Of a stretch of DNA of 55,942 nt, positions 28,527 through 36,895 are shown piece after piece; position 1 is the first letter of the stretch; each line of letters starts with the position of its first letter. Made by a program: the position numbers and the translations under genes. This DNA is from Glaciimonas sp. (GTDB lineage: Bacteria > Pseudomonadota > Gammaproteobacteria > Burkholderiales > Burkholderiaceae_D): assembly GCA_012927585.1 (NCBI GenBank), contig JABBOY010000024.1, positions 1 through 55,942 of the forward strand, read 5' to 3'. The notes beneath the pieces were generated by a model, which saw only the letters and a program-made list of their open reading frames with translations, was not told the DNA's origin and ran no database searches.

Positions 28527-28542
28527 TGTTCGGAACCGAACA
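28527..28542. promoter_or_regulatory. Palindrome upstream of csbD
   Basis: TGTTCGG-AA-CCGAACA, 7-bp arms around two bases, 51 bases before the csbD start. It contains GGAACC, similar to the -35 core of extracytoplasmic-function sigma promoters. Operator or stress promoter is inferred only. Confidence 0.4.
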
Positions 28543-28593
28543 GACCTGGCTCTAATTACAAATCATATTAGGGTTTTAAACAGGAGAAAAATC

Positions 28594-28779
28594 ATGAACA
28601 AAAACCAAATTAAAGGCACTGCCAAAGAAAGCGTCGGCAAAGCACAAGAAGCAGCAGGAAAATTAATTGGAAGTGATAAACAGCAAGTCAAAGGACTGGA
28701 TAAACAAATTATTGGAAAAGTGCAGAAAGCAGTTGGCGATGTGGAAGAAAAAATTAAATCCAAAGGAAAACCTGCCTAA
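28594..28779 (+). CDS. CsbD family stress-response protein
   Basis: A 61-residue, very hydrophilic Lys/Ala/Gly-rich protein. The CsbD family pattern is plain: MNKNQIKGTAKESVGKAQEA, AAGKLIGSDKQQVKG, then a repeat of the same helix in IIGKVQKAVGDVEEKIK. A strong CAGGAGAAAA ribosome-binding site precedes the ATG. CsbD-like proteins are induced by stress in many bacteria and have no known activity. Confidence 0.93.
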   Translation: MNKNQIKGTAKESVGKAQEAAGKLIGSDKQQVKGLDKQIIGKVQKAVGDVEEKIKSKGKPA

Positions 28780-29022
28780 ACAGAGGGCGGTTTCAATCTC
28801 CAAACACAACAAGGCCAAGCTAATTGGCCCAACATGCTTTAGAGTCAAACGCGTATACAGTAAAGTGGCGGGCATTCTGTCCAGGGTGCCTGTGCCGCTG
28901 GTACACTGATAAAACGATACATTGCGCTTTTTTGCCGAACCAGGCGGATTAGCGCGGAATCGGAATTGGGCGCACGCAAACACTCTATCCGAGCCCGAAC
29001 CAATTGACCGAAGGCTTGCATC

Positions 29023-29325
29023 TTGAGCGCCCATTTTTCTGTCGTGATTACGCCGCAAGGCTGGGAATTTGACGCTCCCGATACACACTCGTTGCTGGCG
29101 TCGGCGCAGTTGGCAGGCGTTCGCTTGCCCAGCTCCTGCCGTAACGGTACCTGTCGCACCTGCATCTGTCGTCTGCTCAGGGGACGCGTCAGCTACCGCA
29201 TTGAGTGGCCGGGGCTGAGTGCGGAAGAAAAGGCAGACGGGTTTATTCTGCCCTGCGTGGCCTATGCCGAATCAGACCTTGTCATTGATGTACCCAATGC
29301 AGTCCGACACACCGATGCTTCGTAA
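29023..29325 (+). CDS. Small 2Fe-2S ferredoxin-like protein
   Basis: A 100-residue plant-type [2Fe-2S] protein. The ligands are the CRNGTCRTCIC cluster (C-x4-C-x2-C) and a distal Cys in FILPCVAYAESDL. TTG at 29023 is the only start available before the in-frame upstream stop at 29005, with GAAGG 8-12 bases upstream. Likely a small electron carrier; its partner reductase or oxygenase is not adjacent. Confidence 0.88.
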   Translation: MSAHFSVVITPQGWEFDAPDTHSLLASAQLAGVRLPSSCRNGTCRTCICRLLRGRVSYRIEWPGLSAEEKADGFILPCVAYAESDLVIDVPNAVRHTDAS

Positions 29326-29387
29326 TCTGAACCCTATCTTCAACTTTGGCCTCGAGTCTGAAGCAATCCGGCAATGTAAAATAATCA

Positions 29388-29460
29388 GGGAGTATCGTTA
29401 AATGTGGCTACTCTGCCGCATACATTCCTTGAATAATAAATTTTACTGAATACAGTATAT
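29388..29460 (-). repeat. AT-rich dispersed intergenic element, copy 7 (reverse)
   Basis: On the minus strand this reads ATACTGTATTCAG, TTTATTATTC, ATGTATGCGGC and terminal ATACTCCC, in the same order as the plus-strand copies but more diverged. It lies upstream of the GbsR-like regulator gene. Confidence 0.5.
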
Positions 29461-29464
29461 AAAC

Positions 29465-29558
29465 CTGAATTCAGCGTAACGACAAATCTCCAGGCGAATT
29501 CCCAGCGCCAGCAAATATTTCTTGAATATTCTATAATTTCAGTAATTCCTGAAAATTC
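29465..29558. promoter_or_regulatory. Putative operator sites upstream of the gbsR-like/cyd operon
   Basis: Three related sites precede the regulator gene: CTGAATTCAG (29465-29474, perfect palindrome), TTCTTGAATATTC (29519-29531) and TTCCTGAAAATTC (29546-29558). The last two match at 11 of 13 positions and start 27 bases apart. Autoregulation by the adjacent GbsR-like protein is an inference. Confidence 0.4.
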
Positions 29559-29589
29559 AATAATCCAAATCAAGAAACGCGAATAAATT

Positions 29590-30177
29590 ATGGACACACT
29601 CAGCCCTCTTACCCAGCGTTTCATCCTCCATTTCGGCGAAATGGGCAGTCGTTGGGGCATCAATCGCACAGTCGGACAGATTTATGCGCTGCTGTACGTG
29701 CAGAGCAAGCCGTTGAATGCGGACGAGATTGTGGAATATTTGTCGTTTTCGCGCTCCAATGTCAGCATGGGACTGAAGGAATTGCAATCGTGGCGGCTGG
29801 TGAAGCTGTTGCACCAACCGGGCGACCGGCGCGAGTATTTCGAACCGCCGAAAGATATCTGGGACATTTTCAAGGCATTGCTGGAAGAACGCCGCCGACG
29901 CGAGGTAGAGCCAACGCTATCGATGCTGCGCGATGCGCTGCTGGAAAATCCAAGTTCCGCGAGCGACAAGATTGCCCAGCAACGCATGCGCGAAATGTAT
30001 GACCTGATCGAGCTATCGACTTCCTGGTTTGATGATGTGCAAAGGTTGTCGCCGGAAACCCTGGCGTCGCTGATGAAGATGGGCTCAAAAGTAAAAAAGC
30101 TGCTCGATGTGCGCGACAAGTTCCGTATTGGCGGCAGCCAGGACAATACTGCCGTGCTGGATGACGGCCGTGAGTAA
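29590..30177 (+). CDS. GbsR/MarR-family transcriptional regulator
   Basis: A 195-residue DNA-binding protein of the GbsR-like branch of MarR. The winged helix-turn-helix covers about residues 20-85: IYALLYVQSKPLNADEIVEY, LSFSRSNVSMGLKELQSW (recognition helix) and the wing LLHQPGDRREYF. The C-terminal half is helical and probably dimerises. Its last 17 bases overlap cydP, so it is in the same transcript as the cytochrome bd genes and is the natural candidate for their regulator. Confidence 0.88.
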   Translation: MDTLSPLTQRFILHFGEMGSRWGINRTVGQIYALLYVQSKPLNADEIVEYLSFSRSNVSMGLKELQSWRLVKLLHQPGDRREYFEPPKDIWDIFKALLEERRRREVEPTLSMLRDALLENPSSASDKIAQQRMREMYDLIELSTSWFDDVQRLSPETLASLMKMGSKVKKLLDVRDKFRIGGSQDNTAVLDDGRE

Positions 30178-30478
30178 TCTAAGCAATCAAACAACCAGGC
30201 CCATTTTATCGTGCTGGCCGCGACTGACCCGCCTGCCGCTGGCGCTGGAAATTACGCTGGCGCTACTGCTCAAGATCGCGATTCTGTTTGCGTTGTGGAA
30301 TGCTTTTTTTTCCCAACCGCAAGCCAAGAACATGTTATTGCCAACCGCACAGGTGGAACAACACCTGCTGACGAGCGCGCTGGATTCCGACTCTTCCGAC
30401 CCGAAATCCGTTGCGCCCCCAGTACATTCAAACCCCTCTTCCATACCCCAATCCAAGGCGCAACATGGCTCCCATTGA
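30161..30478 (+). CDS. cydP: Putative small subunit CydP of cytochrome bd oxidase
   Basis: A 105-residue protein with one transmembrane helix (about residues 25-48: PLALEITLALLLKIAILFAL) followed by WNAFFSQPQAKNM. This matches CydP, a small protein encoded before cydA in betaproteobacteria. The tail is Ser/Pro-rich. ATG at 30161 lies inside the end of the regulator gene, and its end overlaps the cydA start by 14 bases, so the three genes are translationally nested. Confidence 0.85.
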   Translation: MTAVSNLSNQTTRPILSCWPRLTRLPLALEITLALLLKIAILFALWNAFFSQPQAKNMLLPTAQVEQHLLTSALDSDSSDPKSVAPPVHSNPSSIPQSKAQHGSH

Positions 30479-32042
30479 AGAAGTCGTCAACCTGTCGCGG
30501 CTGCAGTTTGCTGCCACTGCGATGTATCACTTTCTGTTCGTTCCGCTCACGCTCGGCCTGGCCTGGATATTGGTCATCATGGAATCGGTCTATGTGATGA
30601 CCGGACGCGAAATTTATCGCGATATGACCAAATTCTGGGGCAAGCTGTTCGGCATCAATTTTGCGATGGGCATAACCACTGGCATTACGCTGGAATTCCA
30701 GTTCGGCACCAACTGGTCGTATTACTCGCACTACGTGGGCGACATTTTCGGCACCCCACTGGCGGTCGAGGGCATGATGGCTTTCTTCCTGGAATCGACC
30801 TTCGTCGGACTATTTTTCTTCGGCTGGACGCGCTTGTCCAAGGTGCAGCATCTGGGCGTGACCTTTCTAGTAGCGCTGGGCTCCAGCCTGTCAGCAGTAT
30901 GGATTCTGATCGCCAACGGTTGGATGAACAATCCGGTCGGAGCCGAATTCAATGTCGAAACCATGCGCATGGAATTGGTCAGCATCACGCAGGTGATCCT
31001 CAATCCGGTAGCGCAGGTGAAGTTCGTGCATACGGTAGCGGCCGGTTATGTGGCGGCCTCGCTGTTCGTACTGGGTATTTCATCGTATTACTTGCTAAAA
31101 GCGCGCGATACTGCGTTCGCATTACGCTCGTTCGCGATTGCCGCCGCTTTCGGGCTGGCTTCGACGCTCTCGGTAATCGTGCTCGGCGACGAATCAGGCT
31201 ATACCGCCGGCGAAGTCAACAAGGTGAAGCTGGCCGCAATCGAGGCCGAGTGGGAAACCGCACCGGCTCCGGCTGCCATTACGGTCTTTGGCCTACCTAA
31301 CGACAAGGGCGAACGCACCGATTATGCGGTCAAAATTCCGTATGTGTTGGGCCTGATCGGAACCCGCTCAACCGACCAGCAGATTACCGGGATCAAGGAT
31401 CTGAAACTGCAGCATGAGGCACGCATCCGTAACGGCATGCTGGCCTACGCTGCCTTGACACGTCTGAAGTCGGGCGACAAATCGCCGGCAGCGCGCGCCG
31501 CCTTCGAGCAACTGAAAGGCGATCTCGGTTTCGGCCTGCTGCTGAAGAAATACACGCCGAACGTGATCGATGCCACACCAGAACAAATCAAGATGGCGGT
31601 CAACGATACAATCCCGAAAATCGCGCCGCTGTTCTTCGGTTTTCGCCTGATGGTCGCACTGGGGTTGCTGTTCCTGTTCATCTTCAGCGCCTCGTTCTAT
31701 TACCTGATCCGCAAGCGGCTGGCGAAGCAGCGCTGGCTGCTGAAACTGGCGCTGTTCAGCATTCCGCTGCCGTGGGTGGCAATCGAGACTGGCTGGGTGG
31801 TAGCAGAATACGGCCGCCAGCCTTGGACTATCTCCGGCGTGCTGCCGACCCATCTGTCGGCTTCGACACTGCAAACGTCCGACCTGTATTTCAGCTTGGC
31901 CGGCTTCATGGGCTTCTACACGGTGCTACTGGTAATCGAGTTGATACTGATGTTCAAATACGCCCGACAAGGGCCAAGCAGCCTGCACACCGGCAAGTAC
32001 CATTTTGAGCAATCCGAACAACCCAAACTATCCAAAGCTTAG
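30465..32042 (+). CDS. cydA: Cytochrome bd ubiquinol oxidase subunit I
   Basis: A 525-residue inner-membrane subunit carrying haems b558, b595 and d, oxidising quinol with O2 at high affinity. His22 in LQFAATAMYHFLF matches the N-terminal haem ligand; the second His is in VKFVHTVAAGYV; GRQPWTISGVLPTHLS is the CydA signature. The region between about residues 250 and 390 is long, as in the L-subfamily (E. coli bd-I type) Q-loop. ATG at 30465 is chosen from the conserved MAPIEEVVNLSRLQF start. Confidence 0.97.
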   Translation: MAPIEEVVNLSRLQFAATAMYHFLFVPLTLGLAWILVIMESVYVMTGREIYRDMTKFWGKLFGINFAMGITTGITLEFQFGTNWSYYSHYVGDIFGTPLAVEGMMAFFLESTFVGLFFFGWTRLSKVQHLGVTFLVALGSSLSAVWILIANGWMNNPVGAEFNVETMRMELVSITQVILNPVAQVKFVHTVAAGYVAASLFVLGISSYYLLKARDTAFALRSFAIAAAFGLASTLSVIVLGDESGYTAGEVNKVKLAAIEAEWETAPAPAAITVFGLPNDKGERTDYAVKIPYVLGLIGTRSTDQQITGIKDLKLQHEARIRNGMLAYAALTRLKSGDKSPAARAAFEQLKGDLGFGLLLKKYTPNVIDATPEQIKMAVNDTIPKIAPLFFGFRLMVALGLLFLFIFSASFYYLIRKRLAKQRWLLKLALFSIPLPWVAIETGWVVAEYGRQPWTISGVLPTHLSASTLQTSDLYFSLAGFMGFYTVLLVIELILMFKYARQGPSSLHTGKYHFEQSEQPKLSKA

Positions 32043-32050
32043 GAGCCGCC

Positions 32051-33190
32051 ATGTTCGATTATGAAACCTTGAAAGTCATCTGGTGGTGCTTCGTCGGGGT
32101 GCTGTTAATCGGCTTCGCGCTGACCGATGGCTTTGATTTCGGGGTTGGCATGCTGCTGCCGTTTCTGGGCAAAAACAATACCGAGCGCCGCATCATCATC
32201 AATGCGATCGGCCCGACTTGGGAAGGCAACCAGACCTGGTTCATCACCGCTGGTGGCGCACTTTTTGCGGCTTGGCCGCTGGTGTATGCTGCGGCGTTTT
32301 CGGGCTTTTACATTGCGCTGATGCTACTGCTATTCTCGCTATTCCTGCGTCCGGTCGGCTTCGATTACCGTGGCAAAGTAGCTGACCCGCGCTGGCGCAA
32401 TATGTGGGACTGGGGATTATTTACCGCCGGTTTGGTGCCGCCGCTGATCTTCGGTGTGGCATTCGGCAATCTGTTGCTGGGCGTACCCTTCCATTACGAT
32501 GACAGCATGCGGCTGGAATACCTCGGTGGCTTCTTTGGCTTGCTCAATCCATTCGGGCTGCTGGCCGGGGCTCTGAGCGTGGCGATGATGGCGATGCATG
32601 GCGCGGCTTTCCTGCAGGTCAAGACCGATGGCGTGGTCGCACAGCGGGCGCGCAAGGCCGCTGCCGTCGCGTCGCTCATTACGATTGCCGTTTTCGCGCT
32701 GGCAGGAGTCTGGGTCGCTACCGGCATCGACGGCTATCGTATCGTAACGATGCCGGACATCAATACCGCCTTCATGCCGGCAGCCAAAACGGTCGAATTG
32801 GCGCGTGGCGCCTGGATGGACAATTATGCCCGCTGGCCTATGATGTGGGCCCTGCCATTGTCAGGCCTTGCGGGGGCCATGATGTGCCTGTTTTTCACTG
32901 CATCAAAACGCGCCCTGCCGGCCTTCCTCAGCAGCGGCCTGTCGGTCGCGATGGTGATCCTGACTGCTGGCGCCGCAATGTTTCCGTTCGTGATGCCGTC
33001 TTCGCTCGACCCGAACAGCAGTCTGACTGCGTGGGATGCAGTTGCCAGCCACAAGAGTCTGGGGATCATGTTCTGGGTAGTGTTGATCTTTCTACCGATC
33101 ATCGTTTTGTATACCGGCTGGGTCTATCGCATCATGCGCGGCAAGATCGATGAAAAACATATCAACGACAATGAACACACCGCTTATTAG
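32051..33190 (+). CDS. cydB: Cytochrome bd ubiquinol oxidase subunit II
   Basis: A 379-residue membrane partner of CydA. Conserved segments seen are LTDGFDFGVGMLLPFLG, GPTWEGNQTWFITAGGALF and FLQVKTDGVVAQRARKAA. It begins 8 bases after cydA with a GGAG site, and cydX follows 17 bases after its stop. Confidence 0.97.
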   Translation: MFDYETLKVIWWCFVGVLLIGFALTDGFDFGVGMLLPFLGKNNTERRIIINAIGPTWEGNQTWFITAGGALFAAWPLVYAAAFSGFYIALMLLLFSLFLRPVGFDYRGKVADPRWRNMWDWGLFTAGLVPPLIFGVAFGNLLLGVPFHYDDSMRLEYLGGFFGLLNPFGLLAGALSVAMMAMHGAAFLQVKTDGVVAQRARKAAAVASLITIAVFALAGVWVATGIDGYRIVTMPDINTAFMPAAKTVELARGAWMDNYARWPMMWALPLSGLAGAMMCLFFTASKRALPAFLSSGLSVAMVILTAGAAMFPFVMPSSLDPNSSLTAWDAVASHKSLGIMFWVVLIFLPIIVLYTGWVYRIMRGKIDEKHINDNEHTAY

Positions 33191-33207
33191 TAGATTAGGA
33201 GATCATC

Positions 33208-33390
33208 ATGTGGTATTTCAACTGGATTTTAGGGATCGGCCTGGCGCTGGCGTTCGGCATCATCAACGTGATGTGGCTGGAAGCGAATTACGCCTTCGGC
33301 GAGCGCGACGCGGATCAAACCCAGCACAGCTTCGAGCGCGCAAACGGCGAGCATGAAATGCAAAGCCACCGGGCAATAAAAAAACGTTAA
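33208..33390 (+). CDS. cydX: Cytochrome bd oxidase small subunit CydX
   Basis: A 60-residue protein with one transmembrane helix. MWYFNWILGIGLALAFGIIN is the CydX signature, followed by WLEANY and a polar tail longer than in E. coli. CydX stabilises the haems of the bd-I complex. A TAGGAG ribosome-binding site lies just upstream. With cydP, cydA and cydB this completes a four-subunit operon. Confidence 0.93.
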   Translation: MWYFNWILGIGLALAFGIINVMWLEANYAFGERDADQTQHSFERANGEHEMQSHRAIKKR

Positions 33391-33410
33391 TTACTGTTGG
33401 AATTTGAATC

Positions 33411-34592
33411 TTGAACCGCCCAAAAATGCATCCGAAAGAGTATCGAACAACATCACTGGCATTGTTTTGCAAAGTGGTTGATAACTATGGCGACATTGGG
33501 ATTTGCTGGCGTTTGGCACGGCAACTGGAGCAGGAACATGGCATCGCCGTCACCTTGTGGGTGGACGATTTACAGAGTTTTCAGCGGATTTGTCCAGAAG
33601 TCGTTATCGACCGCGAGGAACAACAGATCGGTACTGTGACGGTGCGTCATTGGCGCGACCAAAACGGCGTGTTTGTAGCCAGTGATGTGGCCGATATCGT
33701 GATTGAGTTTTTTGCCTGCGACATACCGCCTGCGTATATTGCGGCGATGGCACAGCGCACACCGCATCCGGTGTGGCTGAATCTGGAAGGCTTGAGCGCG
33801 GAAGAGTGGGTGGAAGGTTGTCATGCATTGCCATCCCCCCAACCACTGTCTTTGACAAAGTATTTTTTCTTTCCTGGCTTCACCAGCAAAACGGGCGGTC
33901 TGCTGCTCGAATCTGGACTGCAACAGCAACGCCAGGCTTTTCGCCATGATCACGCTGCAATGGCAGCTTTTCTCGGGCAATTTGGCGTCACGCCAGCAGA
34001 GATGACATCCCTGAAGGTGTCTTTGTTTTGCTATCCGCAGGCACCGGTTTCGGCATTATTTGATGCATGGCAAAAGAGCGAGACAGCGATACTCTGTCTG
34101 GTGCCGGAAGGGGTTGCAGTCGATGCAGTTGAAATATTTCTTGGGCAAGCTGCGAAAGCAGGGGCAACTGCGACCCGCGATGCATTAACCGTGCGTGTGC
34201 TGCCTTTTATTCCCCAGCCTGATTACGACAAATTGTTATGGGCATGCGACCTCAATTTTGTGCGGGGAGAAGATTCTTTCGTCCGCGCACAATGGGCGGG
34301 CCAACCTTTTATCTGGCATATCTATCCACAAGACAAAGATTTGCATCACGTTAAATTGCATGCATTTTTGCAACGCTATACAGCAAAAACAGAGAGCTTG
34401 GGTGCATTCTCTTTAGGCTGGAATGCTGCCACGGCTACAACGAAATCCACAGTGGATTGGGCCGAGGCATGGTCACTGCTTGAAACCGATATGCAAAAAA
34501 TTGCCACCATGTCTACAAGCTGGCAGCGCCAATTATGGGGAAATGGCGACTTGACATCGAATTTACTGCAGTTTGTCAAAACAGTTCGGTAA
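33411..34592 (+). CDS. earP: EF-P arginine rhamnosyltransferase
   Basis: A 393-residue EarP (formerly DUF2331), a GT-B glycosyltransferase that moves rhamnose from dTDP-rhamnose to Arg32 of elongation factor P. The N-terminal catalytic motif VVDNYGDIGICWRLA holds the two key Asp (24 and 28 from the TTG start), and the donor-site segment is DLNFVRGEDSFVRAQWAGQP. Start is TTG at 33411 or ATG at 33426. efp follows 137 bases downstream and has Arg at position 32. Confidence 0.96.
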   Translation: MNRPKMHPKEYRTTSLALFCKVVDNYGDIGICWRLARQLEQEHGIAVTLWVDDLQSFQRICPEVVIDREEQQIGTVTVRHWRDQNGVFVASDVADIVIEFFACDIPPAYIAAMAQRTPHPVWLNLEGLSAEEWVEGCHALPSPQPLSLTKYFFFPGFTSKTGGLLLESGLQQQRQAFRHDHAAMAAFLGQFGVTPAEMTSLKVSLFCYPQAPVSALFDAWQKSETAILCLVPEGVAVDAVEIFLGQAAKAGATATRDALTVRVLPFIPQPDYDKLLWACDLNFVRGEDSFVRAQWAGQPFIWHIYPQDKDLHHVKLHAFLQRYTAKTESLGAFSLGWNAATATTKSTVDWAEAWSLLETDMQKIATMSTSWQRQLWGNGDLTSNLLQFVKTVR

Positions 34593-34729
34593 GAAATGTT
34601 CAAAAAATGGGTTAAAATCCACGGCTAAATTTACGCATTCCAAAATTCAATCAAACGTAGGCTTGCTGCGCTTTTTGCCAGTAGGCTACACATGATTTTT
34701 ATGTAACCACCTTTTTACGTATATTCGCT

Positions 34730-35305
34730 ATGAAACCTGCAAAAGAAATTCGTGTTGGCAACATTATTATGGTTGACACTAAGCCTATGATCGTCTTGCG
34801 CTCCGATGTCAACGGCTCCAGCCGCACGGGCTTCACCTACAAGTGGAAGATGAAGAATCTTTTGACAAATAGCCCTCTGGAAAATGTCTTTAGAGGCGAT
34901 GACAAGTTTGAGGTAGTGGTACTCGACAAAAAAGCGGTGACCTACTCTTATTTCTCGGACCCGCTGTATGTGTTCATGGACGCAGACTATGAACAGTTTG
35001 AAATTGAAGGCGAGAACCTGGGTGATGCGCTGCACTACCTGAAAGACGGCATGGAATGCGAAGCTGTTTTTTACGACGGCAAAGCAATTTCGGTCGAACT
35101 ACCAACGACTATCGTGCGCCAAGTGGTTTATTCGGAACCTGCAGTCAAGGGCAATACGTCAGGCAACGTATTGAAAGGAGCCAAGATTGAAAATGCAATC
35201 GAAGCGCATCGCCACACCGTTCCAGTGCCGTTGTTTGTCAGCCAAGATGACATGATTGAAATTGATACGCGCACCAACGAATTCAAAAAAGTAGTACGCA
35301 ACTAA
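34730..35305 (+). CDS. efp: Elongation factor P (Arg32 type)
   Basis: A 191-residue translation factor that rescues ribosomes stalled on polyproline. It has the three-domain length and the loop [13 protein letters not shown], with Arg at residue 32 where other lineages carry the lysine modified by EpmA/B. This is the subtype rhamnosylated by EarP, encoded just upstream. A clear terminator follows. Confidence 0.97.
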   Translation: MKPAKEIRVGNIIMVDTKPMIVLRSDVNGSSRTGFTYKWKMKNLLTNSPLENVFRGDDKFEVVVLDKKAVTYSYFSDPLYVFMDADYEQFEIEGENLGDALHYLKDGMECEAVFYDGKAISVELPTTIVRQVVYSEPAVKGNTSGNVLKGAKIENAIEAHRHTVPVPLFVSQDDMIEIDTRTNEFKKVVRN

Positions 35306-35321
35306 TTTACATCCGACCACT

Positions 35322-35355
35322 AAAAACGCTGCCGATTTTCCGCAGCGTTTTTTTT
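35322..35355 (+). terminator. Terminator after efp
   Basis: Stem AACGCTGC / GCAGCGTT with a 9-base loop, followed by a run of eight T residues; 17 bases past the efp stop. Confidence 0.9.
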
Positions 35356-35430
35356 CGTTCGTTTGACGGCAAAACACCAGTTCCGGGCCACGGCACCAGA
35401 TGTCGGAAGCCTGCCACTATCGCAGCTTTG

Positions 35431-35513
35431 CAGGTTGGATTGACAGCTTCATCGCGTAATCCGACATTTTCGGCTGAGAACGTCGGGTTACGCACTCGCT
35501 AACCCAAGCTACG
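35431..35513. repeat. REP-like double hairpin
   Basis: Contains two inverted pairs: GGTTGGATT with AATCCGAC, and GTCGGGTTA / TAACCC around CGCACTCGC, ending CAAGCTACG. This resembles the GTCGGGTTA-type dispersed repeats common in proteobacterial intergenic DNA. It lies between the convergent efp and aminotransferase genes. Confidence 0.5.
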
Positions 35514-35529
35514 ATGTACCGAATTGCAA

Positions 35530-36744
35530 TTACAGTACCTTGGCAATCGACGCGGTGACGTAACTAATATTGCGCGTATTCAGGGCAGCCACGCAGATGC
35601 GGCCGGTATCGACTGCGTACACCGAAAACTCCTCGCGCAAGCGGTTAACCTGAGGCTTGGTCAGACCGGAATACGAAAACATGCCGCGCTGCTTGGTGAC
35701 GAAATCGAAATCCTTGGATGGCGCTGCTCGTTTCAGTTCAGCCACCAGTAATTGGCGCATTTCACGGATACGCACCCGCATCCCGGCCAATTCTTCTTCC
35801 CACAGCGTGCGCAATTCCGGTGTTGCCAATACGGTGGCAACCACCTGGCCGCCGTGGATCGGTGGATTCGAGTAATTGGTGCGAATTACGCGCTTAAGTT
35901 GCGACAGCACGCGTGCAGCTTCCTCGGTGCTGGCGGCGACAATGCTCAGTGCGCCGACTCGTTCGCCATACAAAGAGAACGACTTGGAAAATGAGTTCGC
36001 CACAAACAGCGGACCGCCGGCAGCGGCAAAGCGACGCACCACTTGGCCGTCTTCAGCGATGCCGTCGCCAAAGCCCTGATACGCCATATCCAGAAAAGGC
36101 ACCAGACCGCGTTGGGCGACCACTGCAATGACTTCATCCCATTGCGCAGTGCTCAGATCGGCGCCGGTTGGGTTGTGGCAGCATGCATGCAGCACCACTA
36201 TCGCGCCGGCCGGCATTGATTTTAGCGCAGCCAGCATGCCGGCGAAATTAACGCCGCGTGTTGCTGCGTCGTAATACGTGTAGTTATTCACGATAAAACC
36301 GGCCGATTCAAACAGCGCGCGATGGTTTTCCCAGCTCGGGTCGCTGATCCAGACTTGTGCGTCCGGTGCAAAGCGTTTCAGGAAATCGGCACCCAGCTTC
36401 AGGGCACCGGTGCCGCCGATAGCTTGCGCGGTCACTGCGCGTTTTTCTTGAATAACCGCGCTATCGGCACCAAATACCATTTCCTGCACCGCTTTGTCGT
36501 AAGCTGCCAGGCCGTCGATGGGCAAATAAGTGCGTGGCGCGAATTTCTCCATCAGGATCGCTTCGGCCTTGCGCACGCATGCCAGCAGCGGGACTTTGCC
36601 GTTGTCATCGGAATACACGCCGACCCCCAGATTGACTTTATTGGGGTTTTGATCAGCATTAAAAGCGTCGGTCACGCCAAGAATTGGATCGCGGGGTGCC
36701 AGCTCAATAGCGGCGAATAGGGATGCAGAAAGAGGTGAGTTCAT
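35530..36744 (-). CDS. Aspartate/aromatic amino-acid aminotransferase
   Basis: A 404-residue class I PLP aminotransferase of the AspC/TyrB group. The start MNSPLSASLFAAIELAPRDP at 36744, NLGVGVYSDDNGKVPLL, the HACCHNPTGADLS motif and the PLP lysine in VANSFSKSFSLYGERVG are all seen. It interconverts aspartate or aromatic amino acids with their 2-oxo acids; AspC and TyrB cannot be separated by eye. It is divergent from uvrB. Confidence 0.93.
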   Translation of the reverse strand: MNSPLSASLFAAIELAPRDPILGVTDAFNADQNPNKVNLGVGVYSDDNGKVPLLACVRKAEAILMEKFAPRTYLPIDGLAAYDKAVQEMVFGADSAVIQEKRAVTAQAIGGTGALKLGADFLKRFAPDAQVWISDPSWENHRALFESAGFIVNNYTYYDAATRGVNFAGMLAALKSMPAGAIVVLHACCHNPTGADLSTAQWDEVIAVVAQRGLVPFLDMAYQGFGDGIAEDGQVVRRFAAAGGPLFVANSFSKSFSLYGERVGALSIVAASTEEAARVLSQLKRVIRTNYSNPPIHGGQVVATVLATPELRTLWEEELAGMRVRIREMRQLLVAELKRAAPSKDFDFVTKQRGMFSYSGLTKPQVNRLREEFSVYAVDTGRICVAALNTRNISYVTASIAKVL

Positions 36745-36895
36745 CGTGATAACATCAAAAGTTGGCAGCGAAAGCACCGAAAGAGCTTCTCAGCATTTCT
36801 CGCAGCGGGGTTGAATGGTGCAGAGCAAAGCAAAGATGTCTGCCAAGCACCATATAACAATTAACAGTCACTAATTTTACCAAAGGTCGCTATTC

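Noticed and set aside
36745-36895. LexA box upstream of uvrB
   Set aside because: No CTGT-N8-ACAG sequence could be found in the divergent gap.
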